NCBI GenBank assembly: GCA_902618485.1
Contig: CACNAR010000001.1
Location: 124,001-188,000, forward strand
Reading direction: 5' to 3'
Length of the DNA stretch: 64,000 bases
Origin: an uncultured Pelagibacteraceae bacterium
GTDB lineage: Bacteria; Pseudomonadota; Alphaproteobacteria; Pelagibacterales; Pelagibacteraceae
A program made the translations under genes and the position numbers. Under the pieces are notes generated by a model. It had not been told where the DNA came from, searched no databases, and saw nothing but the letters and a program-made list of their open reading frames with translations. The stretch's first letter is position 1. Each line of letters begins with the position of its first letter. Below are positions 48,487 through 57,102 of this stretch, piece by piece.

Positions 48487-48714
48487 TTAAAACGCAAATA
48501 GAATGATTAATGCAACTACCAAACCAAACAACCCAGTTGCTTCTGCGAGAGCAAATCCTAAAAGCAAATTAGGAAATTGTTTTTGTGCTGCAGAAGGGTT
48601 TCTCATTGCCCCTGAAAGATAATTCCCAAAAATTATCCCAATTCCAACACCGGCACCAGCTAAAGCGATTGCTGCTAAACCTGCCCCGATCATTTTTGCT
48701 GCTTCTAATTCCAT
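48487..48714 (-). CDS. atpE: ATP synthase F0 subunit c
   Basis: This 75-residue hairpin proteolipid forms the rotor ring. Helix 1 is rich in Gly/Ala (G-A-G-L-A-A-I-A-L-A-G-A-G-V-G-I-G-I) and helix 2 carries the proton-binding Glu in F-A-L-A-E-A-T-G. The E-x-x-T site and absence of the Gln/Ser/Thr set of sodium-type rings suggest proton coupling. AAAGGAGG lies 6 bases before the ATG, the strongest ribosome-binding site in the run, as befits a high-copy subunit. Confidence 0.96.
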   Translation of the reverse strand: MELEAAKMIGAGLAAIALAGAGVGIGIIFGNYLSGAMRNPSAAQKQFPNLLLGFALAEATGLFGLVVALIILFAF

Positions 48715-48732
48715 TATATCCTCCTTTGTTAT

Positions 48733-49467
48733 TTAATGGTGTAAATTTAATGCATCATTTAAATAAATGCATGTTAAAATTGCAAAAACATAAGCCTGAA
48801 GAAAAGCAACTAAGATCTCCAAACCAGTTAGTGCAACAGAAAATGTTAGAGGAAGCCATCCTCCAACTATCCCAAGGCTTATTACAAAGCCCCCGAAAAC
48901 TTTCATCATTGTGTGACCTGCCATCATGTTAGCAAAAAGTCTTACCGATAAACTAATAGGTCTACTTAAATATGAGATTATCTCTATAACAACTATCAAA
49001 GGCAATAAAACAATGGGAACTCCGCTTGGCACAAAAAGTTTTAAATAACCAAATCCATGTTTTATAAAACCAATAATTGTTACACCAATGAATATGAATG
49101 CAGCTAAAACAAATGTTACTATTATATGACTAGTGACCGTGAAGGTATAAGGTATCATTCCAAACATGTTACAAAAAAGAACAAACATGAATAATGAAAA
49201 TATAAAAGCAAAATAAGGTTTTGCCTTAGATCCTGCTGTATCGCTGATCATTTTAGATACAAATGTGTAGCTTAATTCTGCTAATAGTTGAATCTTACCA
49301 GGTAGCATAGAATTTTTTTTAGCCCCTAAGTTAAAGATTACGAGAATTGCAAGGGAACTAACTATCATAAACAAACTTGCATTTGTAAATGAGATATCGA
49401 AGGCTCCGATTTTTATTTCTGGCCCAATTCTGTAAACTTCGAATTGAGTCATTGGATTTGCTGCCAT
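48733..49467 (-). CDS. atpB: ATP synthase F0 subunit a
   Basis: This 244-residue membrane subunit forms the proton half-channels. The essential Arg is in L-S-V-R-L-F-A-N-M-M-A-G-H (near 173-185), and the five or six helices and the late L-E-I-L-V-A-F-L-Q-A-Y-V-F segment are typical. It lies 18 bp upstream of atpE. Confidence 0.95.
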   Translation of the reverse strand: MAANPMTQFEVYRIGPEIKIGAFDISFTNASLFMIVSSLAILVIFNLGAKKNSMLPGKIQLLAELSYTFVSKMISDTAGSKAKPYFAFIFSLFMFVLFCNMFGMIPYTFTVTSHIIVTFVLAAFIFIGVTIIGFIKHGFGYLKLFVPSGVPIVLLPLIVVIEIISYLSRPISLSVRLFANMMAGHTMMKVFGGFVISLGIVGGWLPLTFSVALTGLEILVAFLQAYVFAILTCIYLNDALNLHH

Positions 49468-49478
49468 AAATTTTACAT

Positions 49479-49754
49479 CTATTTTTGCATATTTTTTGCT
49501 GATCTAATCACATTTGTAATACCTGCGATTACACCTACAAAAAAAAAAATTAAAATTAACCATGGTTTAGTACCAAAGGTATTGTCTAAAATAAACCCAA
49601 TAATTGTCCCTAAAGCAACTGCAGATACTAATTCTGTACTTAGCTTAAAAGCTGAGCCAATAGGCGATGAATTCTGCTTTTTGTTTTCATTGTCTTTCTT
49701 TGAGAGTTTTTTTTTTGCAATTTCTAAGCGAGTTTTGAACTGATTTTTAGACAT
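49479..49754 (-). CDS. AtpZ/AtpI-family F0F1 assembly protein
   Basis: This 91-residue protein has a charged N-terminal helix and two membrane helices (about 35-58 and 62-84) with the family pattern G-x-x-L-G-x-x-x-D/N-x-x-x-G-T-x-P-W. Members help c-ring assembly or Mg transport for the synthase. It is first of the ATP synthase F0 genes, 13 bp after smc. Confidence 0.82.
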   Translation of the reverse strand: MSKNQFKTRLEIAKKKLSKKDNENKKQNSSPIGSAFKLSTELVSAVALGTIIGFILDNTFGTKPWLILIFFFVGVIAGITNVIRSAKNMQK

Positions 49755-49767
49755 CTGATTATTTTAA

Positions 49768-52164
49768 TCAAGCAACCATACTCTCTGCTTTTTGTAAATC
49801 AACTGCTACCAGCTGACTTATTCCTTTTTCGGGCATGGTTACACCGTATAATCTATTCATTTTTGACATTGTTAATGCATGGTGTGTAACGATGATAAAC
49901 TTTGTATTTGTTATTTTTGTAAGTTCATCCAATAAATTACAAAATCTTGTAACATTAGCGTCATCCAAAGGAGCATCTACTTCATCTAGCACACAAATAG
50001 GAGAAGGATTAGTTAAAAAAACTGCAAAGATAAGTGATAGTGCAGTTAAAGCTTGTTCTCCACCCGATAATAAAGTTATTGATTGAAGTCTTTTTCCTGG
50101 TGGACTAACCAACATTTCTAAACCTGCTTCTAGAGGATCCTCTGAGTCAACGAGTTCAAGTTTTGCGTTACCACCATTAAATAATTTTGTATAGACTTCA
50201 TTGAATTTTCTATTAACTTTTTCAAAGGCTTCAACCAATCTCTCTCTACCCTTTTGGTTTAGCTCATTAATACTGTCTTTTAATTTTACAATTGCTGTCA
50301 CCAAGTCTGCCCGGTCAGACTCCATTTTTTTAATTTCATTCTCGTATTTATTAGTTTCTTCGTCTGCTTTTAAATTAACAGATCCTAATTTTTCTCTCTC
50401 CTGTTTTTTTTTATCTAATAAATCTTCTTGATTTACAGCGTCAGGTAATTCTTCGATACCATTTAAATTTGAATTCTCTAAGATATTTTCCTCAGTCAAA
50501 TTAAGTTCAGAAGTAATTCGATCTATTAGATCATTTTTTCTTTTTCTTAATCCTTCGACAGTTGCACCAGAACTAGCTTTTCTCTCTCTTATTTGTATAG
50601 ATTGTTCTTGTATTTCATTAAGTTTTGTTCTGAGTGAGTCAATTTTTTCGTCAGTATCATTTATAATTTTTTCATTTTCTTCTTTTTCTTCCTCTGAATT
50701 TCTTAAATTTTCTGAAATTTGTCCCTTTTTTTCTGCTTGTATTTTTGGTTGGTTATCAAGTATTTCTAATTGATTGGTTAGATTATTCTTTCTACTAGTT
50801 AATTCATTTACCATTTTTTCAGAATTTGAAAGTAAATTTTTCCAGCTTTCAATTTCTTTTTCAATTATTTTGATCCTCTCATTTCTTTTTACAGATTCTT
50901 TTTTGATATTTTGATTTTTACTATAGCTATCAGCATATCTATCAATAATTTTTTCAAGATCATTTAGAATATCTAATGCACTATCATTTTGATTTGAACT
51001 TATTAAAGTTTTAATTTTTCCTATTTCATCAATTAAATTATTTTTTGAATTATCAAGATCGTCATTTGATTTTTTTTCTGTCTCAAAATATTTTGAATCA
51101 ACTTCTATTAGGTCACTTTTTTCCTCTTTGAGTCTTTTCTCATTAGAATTAGCATCTATTATAATTCCTTTTTCTCTTGAAACATCTTCATCAAGTGTTG
51201 TTAATGACTTTTTAATATTCTCAATCTCTTCTTGTGTCCTAGTATTTTCTTTATCCAAACTCTGAAGTTCTAAATTTAATCTTTGGATTTTAGACAAATT
51301 TTCAATATTTTTTTCTCTTAATGGAGTAACTTTTTCTGTTTCTAGTTTGATTAACGTTTCAATTTCTGTGATTCTTTCATTAAATCCACTAACCTCACCT
51401 TCGGCCTCTTTGTTTATCTCATTTTCAATTGTTATTTCTTTATCAATTTCTATTAATTTCAGATAGTAAAGACCAGCTTCAATTTTTTTTATTTCATCTG
51501 TTATGTTTTTATATTTGGAAGCCTCCTCCGCTTGTTTTTGAAGATTTGCCAATTGTCTTTCTTGCTGTTTTCTTAATTCATCTGCTCTCTTAAGATTATT
51601 TTCAGCTGCACCCAATCTTAATTCAGCTTCATGTCGTCTTACATGTAGACCAGAAATACCGGCTGCCTCTTCGAGAATTGCTCTTCTATCAGTAGGTTTA
51701 GCCGTCACTAGTGCTCCAATTCTACCTTGACTAATCATCGATGGAGAATGAGCTCCAGTGGATAAATCAGCAAAAAACATTTGAGAATCCCTTGCTCTTA
51801 CTTCTTTATCATTAATGTAAAACTTGGATCCTTTATCTTTTTCAATTTTTCTTCTAACATTAATCTCATTAACTTCTCGATATTGAATAGGTCCCTCACC
51901 GCTATCATTTTTAACCGTTATAGAAACCTCAGCAATATTTTTAGATGGTTTATTTGAAGTGCCAGAAAAAATTACATCCTCCATTCCTGAGCCACGTAAA
52001 CTTTTTGCAGATGTTTCGCCCATAACCCATCTAATGGACTCGACAATGTTTGATTTTCCACAACCGTTAGGTCCAACTATACCAGTTAAACCATCTTCGA
52101 TTAGGAAATTGGTTTTATCAGCAAAAGACTTAAACCCATTTAGTTGGATTTTTTTAAACTCCAT
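49768..52164 (-). CDS. smc: SMC-family chromosome protein lacking a hinge
   Basis: This protein has 798 residues, against about 1150 for a normal alphaproteobacterial SMC. The N-terminal ATPase half has Walker A G-P-N-G-C-G-K-S (31-38), F-K-S-F and the Q-loop region S-Q-G-R-I. The C-terminal half has the signature L-S-G-G-E-Q (699-704), Walker B I-C-V-L-D-E-V-D (723-730) and T-H-H. Coiled coils cover about 170-370 and 430-570 with a short linker near 375-430. The hinge domain that dimerises SMCs is absent; the segment K-L-G-S-V-N-L-K-A (592-600) matches the normal post-hinge coil. Start ATG 52164, in a mutY/dciA/dsbA/smc neighbourhood. Confidence 0.88.
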   Translation of the reverse strand: MEFKKIQLNGFKSFADKTNFLIEDGLTGIVGPNGCGKSNIVESIRWVMGETSAKSLRGSGMEDVIFSGTSNKPSKNIAEVSITVKNDSGEGPIQYREVNEINVRRKIEKDKGSKFYINDKEVRARDSQMFFADLSTGAHSPSMISQGRIGALVTAKPTDRRAILEEAAGISGLHVRRHEAELRLGAAENNLKRADELRKQQERQLANLQKQAEEASKYKNITDEIKKIEAGLYYLKLIEIDKEITIENEINKEAEGEVSGFNERITEIETLIKLETEKVTPLREKNIENLSKIQRLNLELQSLDKENTRTQEEIENIKKSLTTLDEDVSREKGIIIDANSNEKRLKEEKSDLIEVDSKYFETEKKSNDDLDNSKNNLIDEIGKIKTLISSNQNDSALDILNDLEKIIDRYADSYSKNQNIKKESVKRNERIKIIEKEIESWKNLLSNSEKMVNELTSRKNNLTNQLEILDNQPKIQAEKKGQISENLRNSEEEKEENEKIINDTDEKIDSLRTKLNEIQEQSIQIRERKASSGATVEGLRKRKNDLIDRITSELNLTEENILENSNLNGIEELPDAVNQEDLLDKKKQEREKLGSVNLKADEETNKYENEIKKMESDRADLVTAIVKLKDSINELNQKGRERLVEAFEKVNRKFNEVYTKLFNGGNAKLELVDSEDPLEAGLEMLVSPPGKRLQSITLLSGGEQALTALSLIFAVFLTNPSPICVLDEVDAPLDDANVTRFCNLLDELTKITNTKFIIVTHHALTMSKMNRLYGVTMPEKGISQLVAVDLQKAESMVA

Positions 52165-52172
52165 TAATTAGC

Positions 52173-52745
52173 TTATATCAGCTTTTCTAGAGATTTTTTT
52201 AAATTTTTATAATTAAGAGTTTTCTCAAACTTTTTTCCATTAATTATAATCGTAGGAGTGGAATTTACCTTAAATTTTTTAGTGCCTTCGATTCGATCAT
52301 TTAAAACGAAATCTTCAATTTTTTTATCACTTATGCACTTTTCAAAATCTAAGTTAAAATTTTTGTTTTCAACAAATTTTTTTAAGTTTTCATTAGCCTC
52401 TTCTATTGTTTTACCTTTTATCCAAGCCTGCTGATCAGAATATAAACTCGTCATAATTTCTAAACTTTGATCTTCTTTGCACTGTGAAATTTTTGATGCA
52501 TTAAGAGCGACAATATCTAATGGAAAGTGCCTAAATTCTATTTTTACCAAACCGGTATCAATAAATTCTTTTTTAAGCAATGGGTAAATCTTGTTATGAA
52601 AATCTGCACAAAAACTACAAGTCAGAGACTCGTAAGCAATAATTGTTATCTTGGCATCGTTTTGTCCAGAAACAATTCGATTATCAGCATTTACCTTAAG
52701 AGAAAATCCTAAAATAATCAAAATTAATAATATAGTTTTTTTCAT
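52173..52745 (-). CDS. Exported DsbA-family disulfide oxidoreductase
   Basis: This 190-residue protein has a signal peptide (to about residue 20) and a thioredoxin-like fold with the active site C-S-F-C (Cys43 and Cys46) after E-S-L-T. The cis-Pro loop is in N-S-T-P-T-I-I-I-N-G. It resembles the DsbA/BdbD group, which oxidises or isomerises periplasmic disulfides. It overlaps the DUF721 gene in an ATGA and precedes smc by 8 bp, an order often seen in alphaproteobacteria. Confidence 0.85.
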   Translation of the reverse strand: MKKTILLILIILGFSLKVNADNRIVSGQNDAKITIIAYESLTCSFCADFHNKIYPLLKKEFIDTGLVKIEFRHFPLDIVALNASKISQCKEDQSLEIMTSLYSDQQAWIKGKTIEEANENLKKFVENKNFNLDFEKCISDKKIEDFVLNDRIEGTKKFKVNSTPTIIINGKKFEKTLNYKNLKKSLEKLI

Positions 52746-53230
52746 TTTTCTCTGAATACCTTAGTTAGTTCAATTAGGGACTTTTTAATTTTTTCATTCG
52801 TAACACTCTCAATTTTTTTATGGAATGTTTTTCTTGTCACAGCTTTTTTCTCTATTTTGTCGTTGATTACCTGCTTTCGTTCCTCTTCAAAGGTAGTAAA
52901 TTTAATTCTTTCAATAACTGTATTTTCAAAAAAATTATTTACTCTATCCATGATTTCTTTCTTTGAGTATTCTAAATCTATCTCATGACCTCTCTTTACC
53001 ATAATTAGCAATGTGCTAACTCCAAATTTATTTGAATTTTTAAATGATTTTGGGAAACAAACTTTAAATAGACTTTCTCCTACCAAAAATTTCCAATTAT
53101 TAAGTATTTCAGAAAAAATATGGCCTCTTTTGTTAATAACTTTTTTTATATTTGTTGGTAAGGTGTCTTTAAAAGATCTTAAGCCTTGAATGGATCTTAA
53201 TCTCTGCTTAGTATTATTTTTGAAATACAT
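52742..53230 (-). CDS. DUF721/DciA-like protein (probable helicase loader)
   Basis: This 162-residue protein has the DUF721 pattern: a basic N-terminus, then N-N-W-K-F-L-V-G with the conserved Trp and Gly, then a K-R-G-H-E-I-D-L-E-Y segment. DciA proteins of this family load the DnaB replicative helicase in bacteria that lack DnaC. Here the role is inferred from family. Start is ATG 53230, whose reverse triplet directly abuts the mutY ATG (CATATG). Confidence 0.75.
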   Translation of the reverse strand: MYFKNNTKQRLRSIQGLRSFKDTLPTNIKKVINKRGHIFSEILNNWKFLVGESLFKVCFPKSFKNSNKFGVSTLLIMVKRGHEIDLEYSKKEIMDRVNNFFENTVIERIKFTTFEEERKQVINDKIEKKAVTRKTFHKKIESVTNEKIKKSLIELTKVFREK

Positions 53231-54211
53231 ATGACAGAAAAGATCATAACAAAAAAAATTCTTAAATGGTATGATTTAAATAAAAGAAATTTACCATGGC
53301 GGAAAAAAACACCTTTGTATAAAAAGCATTATTATACATTGGTAAGTGAGTTTATGTTACAACAAACACAAGTTGTAACTGTTATTCCTTTTTTTAATAG
53401 ATTTATAAAAAAATTACCCAATCTTGTGGACCTCTCTAGAGTTAAAGAAAATGAATTAATAAAATTATGGGAAGGTCTTGGATATTATTCAAGAGTAAGA
53501 AATTTACAAAAAACTGCTAAAATTATAATTAGTAAATATCATGGAAAAATTCCAAATAATTATGAGGATTTAATATCTTTGCCTGGTATCGGCAATTACA
53601 CTGCTAATGCAATCTTAGCTATTGCCTTTAATAAATCCTGTATTCCCTTAGATGGAAACATTGAAAGAGTTTTAAAAAGATATCTTTATTTAAAAAAAGA
53701 TAAGGAAATTCAAAAAGACAATCTAATAGAAAAAAAATCTATTTTTGGAATTTCATCAAGAGCAAGTGATTATGCACAAGCTTTAATGGAATTGGGAGCA
53801 ATTATTTGCAAACCTAAAAATCCTGAATGTAGTGGATGTCCAATCTCAAAAAATTGTAAGTCTTTTAAGAAGAAAGATTTTGATTTAGCTAAAATTACAA
53901 AAAAGAATAAAGAAAAATATTTTATTCTTAAAGTTTATAAAAAAAATCAAAGGTATTTGCTTATAAAAAACACAAAATTTAGTTTTCTTAAAAATTTAAC
54001 AATTTTTCCAATGGAAGAGCTATCTAACCCAAAAAATTTTAGTGAAAATCTTAATTATAAAATGTCAAACATGAATATGAACATAAAAATTCAATATCTC
54101 AAAAATGCAAAAAGATTTCCTTCATCTTGCTGGTTTGATAGAAGAAAATTAGATAATTATATGCTTCCATCATTCACTAAGAAAGTTGTTAAATATTTAG
54201 AAAAAAATTAA
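53231..54211 (+). CDS. mutY: A/G-specific adenine DNA glycosylase
   Basis: This 326-residue base-excision enzyme removes adenine mispaired with 8-oxoguanine. Catalytic Glu40 (S-E-F-M-L-Q-Q-T-Q-V) and Asp141 (L-D-G-N) are present, with the helix-hairpin-helix L-P-G-I-G-N-Y-T-A (117-125) and the [4Fe-4S] cysteines C-x6-C-x2-C-x5-C (193, 200, 203, 209). The C-terminal MutT-like domain is also present but short. The start directly abuts the divergent DUF721 start. Its stop overlaps the next ATG by 1 bp. Confidence 0.95.
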   Translation: MTEKIITKKILKWYDLNKRNLPWRKKTPLYKKHYYTLVSEFMLQQTQVVTVIPFFNRFIKKLPNLVDLSRVKENELIKLWEGLGYYSRVRNLQKTAKIIISKYHGKIPNNYEDLISLPGIGNYTANAILAIAFNKSCIPLDGNIERVLKRYLYLKKDKEIQKDNLIEKKSIFGISSRASDYAQALMELGAIICKPKNPECSGCPISKNCKSFKKKDFDLAKITKKNKEKYFILKVYKKNQRYLLIKNTKFSFLKNLTIFPMEELSNPKNFSENLNYKMSNMNMNIKIQYLKNAKRFPSSCWFDRRKLDNYMLPSFTKKVVKYLEKN

Positions 54212-55356
54212 TGAAAAAAGTAGCTATAATTGGTGCTGGAATTTCAGGGCTATTTATTGCCAATTTATTTAAAAGAAACAAAAAGTATCAAGTAAATATT
54301 TTTGAGAAAAATACCTTAATCAATTTAAAAGAAGGTTACGGTATTCAATTATCTGTTAACAGCATCAAACTATTAAATAAAATTCAGTTTGATAAATTAG
54401 AAAACAGTGAAAAATTTAATCCAGATAAAATTAATTTTTACTCAGCTAAGGATTCTAATAAGATATGTGAGTTAAATATATCAGAGTTTAATACTGAAAA
54501 TTGTAAATACACCACTCTTAAAAGATCATCACTTATTAATTTTTTAAAAAAAGATTTAGAAAAAGAAATAAAATTTGATCACACTATTTCAAAGATAGAA
54601 CAACAAGATCAAATCGTTAAAATCTCTTTTGAAAATAATGAAATTTATGAATTTGATTATCTAATTATTTCAGATGGAGTCTTTTCAAAGTGTAAAAATT
54701 TGTTATCAAAAAATCAAATTGAACCAAAATTTAATGACACTTTAGCTATTAGAGGAATTATACCAAGTTTTTCAAACATGGCTGATAAAAAAAACATCTC
54801 ATTGTTTTTAGGTTCAAATTTTCATTATGTTATTTATCCGGTCTCTCCTAATGGTGATTTAAACTTTATAGCTATAATGAAATTCAAGCTTTCAAGAGAT
54901 GAGCAAAAAGATTTTTCTTTGTTTAAAGATGATAATTTTATCAGAAAAATTTTAGAAAAAGTTCCGCACTTAAATAAGGAATTTTTTGATAGTGTTAATG
55001 ATTTAAAGATATACCCAGTATTTGTAAGTCACGATTTTTTTGAGGTTAATAATAATAACATTCATCTAATAGGAGATGCTTTTTTTGCTTTTTTACCATC
55101 ATTTGCTCAAGGTGCATCACAATCAATAGAAGGTGCATATGAATTGTTTGAGAATATAGAGAATAATACTGAGAGTAATTTTTTTAGAAATAGAGTTGAT
55201 AAAATAAAGATGGTAAATAATCGCTCAAAATTAAATCAATTCGCTTTTCATTTGTCTAATCCTTTAACAACATTATTAAGAAATATTTTTTTAAAAAGAT
55301 TAGTAAAAAACAAAAAGTTTTTAGAGGGCTATCTTGGGAAAATATATAAAAACTAG
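54211..55356 (+). CDS. FAD-dependent aromatic/ubiquinone-type monooxygenase
   Basis: This 381-residue flavoprotein belongs to the group A hydroxylases (UbiH/UbiF, PHBH). It has the N-terminal G-A-G-I-S-G-L (8-14) and the C-terminal H-L-I-G-D-A-F-F-A-F-L-P-S-F-A-Q-G-A-S segment, where the G-D-A and P motifs bind FAD. The G-x-G-x-x-x-x-E and D-G segments are consistent. A ubiquinone or aromatic substrate is likely but not shown. It overlaps mutY by 1 bp; its stop interlocks with ccrM (CTAG). Confidence 0.82.
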   Translation: MKKVAIIGAGISGLFIANLFKRNKKYQVNIFEKNTLINLKEGYGIQLSVNSIKLLNKIQFDKLENSEKFNPDKINFYSAKDSNKICELNISEFNTENCKYTTLKRSSLINFLKKDLEKEIKFDHTISKIEQQDQIVKISFENNEIYEFDYLIISDGVFSKCKNLLSKNQIEPKFNDTLAIRGIIPSFSNMADKKNISLFLGSNFHYVIYPVSPNGDLNFIAIMKFKLSRDEQKDFSLFKDDNFIRKILEKVPHLNKEFFDSVNDLKIYPVFVSHDFFEVNNNNIHLIGDAFFAFLPSFAQGASQSIEGAYELFENIENNTESNFFRNRVDKIKMVNNRSKLNQFAFHLSNPLTTLLRNIFLKRLVKNKKFLEGYLGKIYKN

Positions 55357-56423
55357 CTATTAGAGATCAACCTTTGCCTCAAATGATCGATAGGAACTGC
55401 GTTTCCATTCAAGTTATAATGCCAATAGGTCCATCCATTACAGCTTTCAGCACCTAAGATTGTAGCGGCTACTTTATGGATTGAGCCCTCAGTTTGAGCA
55501 TGTTTTATACTCCCGTCAGCCATAATTTTTGCACTGATTTTCTTTTTATTATCAAAAATAGTTGAGCCTGGTTTAATTATTCCTAATTCAACTAACGAGC
55601 CAAATGGTATTCTTGGTTTAGATCTACCGTTCTGTAGAGTATCTAAATAATCGTCTTCTATAGGTTTAATTTTACTTAATCTTTGCTGAGCAGCTTTAAA
55701 ATAAGTTTTTTCTTTTTCAATGCCGTAATAATTTCTCCCTAATTTTTTAGCAACTGTTGCCGTTGTTCCTGACCCTAAAAAAGGATCTAAAATTAAATCA
55801 TTTTTATTGGAAGTTGCTAATAAAATTCTGTGAAGTAGAGCCTCAGGTTTCTGTGTAGAGTGTACTTTTTTACCGTTCTTTTTTAATCTTTCGGAACCAT
55901 TACAAATTGGTAATTCCCAGTTAGACCTCATTTGAAGATCATCATTTAAACATTTTAAAGATTGGTAGTTAAAAGTATACTTTGATTTTTCAGATTTTGA
56001 AGCCCAAATTAAAGTTTCATGAGCATTTGTAAATCGTGTTCCTCTAAAATTTGGCATAGGATTTTTTTTATTCCAAATGACATCATTTAAAATCCAAAAA
56101 CCTAAATTTTGTATTACCGTACCAACTCGGAAGATATTGTGATAACTACCAATTACCCAAATAGCTCCATCCTTTTTTAAAATCCTTTTGCACTCAGTCA
56201 ACCACAAATAAGTAAAGTCATCATACTTCTTAAAATTTTCAAATTGATCCCATTTATCATTTACTGCATTAACCTTTGATCTATCAGGTCTTGTGAGTTC
56301 ATTTTTTAATTGTAAGTTATAGGGTGGATCAGCAAAAATTAAATCAAAGGTCTCATCTGGAATCTTTTTTAATTCCTTCAGGCTATCACCATTAATTAAT
56401 TTATTTTTGAAACTCGAGCTCAT
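55353..56423 (-). CDS. ccrM: Adenine-N6 DNA methyltransferase, CcrM type (GANTC)
   Basis: The 356-residue beta-class methyltransferase has D-P-P-Y (32-35) before the SAM-binding F-L-G-S-G-T-T-A-T-V-A block and a C-terminal RAMA domain from about 260 to the end (including G-I-I-K-P-G and A-E-S-C-N-G-W-T-Y-W-H). This layout is that of cell-cycle regulated CcrM, which methylates GANTC. ATG 56423 is chosen; an earlier frame start would add 14 unlike residues. Two GANTC sites lie just upstream (56441-56445 and 56452-56456). It may be in one transcript with rnhB and the UDG. Confidence 0.92.
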   Translation of the reverse strand: MSSSFKNKLINGDSLKELKKIPDETFDLIFADPPYNLQLKNELTRPDRSKVNAVNDKWDQFENFKKYDDFTYLWLTECKRILKKDGAIWVIGSYHNIFRVGTVIQNLGFWILNDVIWNKKNPMPNFRGTRFTNAHETLIWASKSEKSKYTFNYQSLKCLNDDLQMRSNWELPICNGSERLKKNGKKVHSTQKPEALLHRILLATSNKNDLILDPFLGSGTTATVAKKLGRNYYGIEKEKTYFKAAQQRLSKIKPIEDDYLDTLQNGRSKPRIPFGSLVELGIIKPGSTIFDNKKKISAKIMADGSIKHAQTEGSIHKVAATILGAESCNGWTYWHYNLNGNAVPIDHLRQRLISNS

Positions 56424-56440
56424 TTTGTAAAAATAAATTA

Positions 56441-56456
56441 GACTCGAAAAAGATTC
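56441..56456 (-). promoter_or_regulatory. Pair of GANTC sites in the ccrM leader
   Basis: GACTC (56441-56445) and GATTC (56452-56456) lie 18 and 29 bases before the ccrM ATG. GANTC is the target of the enzyme encoded here, and in Caulobacter methylation of GANTC sites in the ccrM leader affects its transcription. Self-regulation here is inference. Confidence 0.45.
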
Positions 56457-56532
56457 TTGGGTCAACTTACGATTGAATTATGAAGACTTAATTTGTGTGC
56501 TTAATTCTAGAAATATCTATATCTAGTGTTTA

Positions 56533-57102
56533 TTACTTTGAGGTGTTTAGTTTATTTATAGGTGAAAAAGTCTTTCTGTGATGAATTGTGACCCCAAACT
56601 TTTTGATAGCCCTTAAATGTTGTTTAGTTCCATACCCATAATTTTGACTCCATGAGTAACTTTTATATTTAATACCTAATTTTGAAATAAAATCATCACG
56701 AGCTACTTTTGCAATAATTGATGCAGCAGAAATTGATGGTATTTTTTGATCTCCCTTGATTACAGATTTAAGTTTGTAGTTTTCTATCTTTGGTAATTTA
56801 TTTCCATCAATTAAAATCATTGAGGGCTTTTTTTTCAATTTAAGGATTGCTCTTTTCATTGCCATCAAACTAGCCTGTAGGATATTTTTTTTTTCAATCT
56901 CACTGATCGATGCTTTTGCTATGGACCATGTAGAATTTTTTTTGATATACTGAGCTAAAATTTCTCTCCTTTTTTTTGATAACTTCTTAGAGTCTTTTAA
57001 TAGTTTTTTGTTTATCGAGTGATCTAAAATTACAGCCGCTGCATATACAGGTCCCACTAAACTTCCGCGTCCAACCTCATCAACTCCAGCAACTAATTTC
57101 AT
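56533..57102 (-). CDS. rnhB: Ribonuclease HII
   Basis: This 189-residue nuclease removes RNA from hybrids and single ribonucleotides in DNA. It has the family start G-V-D-E-V-G-R-G-S-L (6-15, with catalytic Asp and Glu) and a later D-G-N motif (near 99-101) with S-I-x-A-K-V-x-R-D following. Length is normal. Its start overlaps the UDG stop in a TAATG. RNase HI is encoded elsewhere in the window, so the cell has both types. Confidence 0.95.
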   Translation of the reverse strand: MKLVAGVDEVGRGSLVGPVYAAAVILDHSINKKLLKDSKKLSKKRREILAQYIKKNSTWSIAKASISEIEKKNILQASLMAMKRAILKLKKKPSMILIDGNKLPKIENYKLKSVIKGDQKIPSISAASIIAKVARDDFISKLGIKYKSYSWSQNYGYGTKQHLRAIKKFGVTIHHRKTFSPINKLNTSK

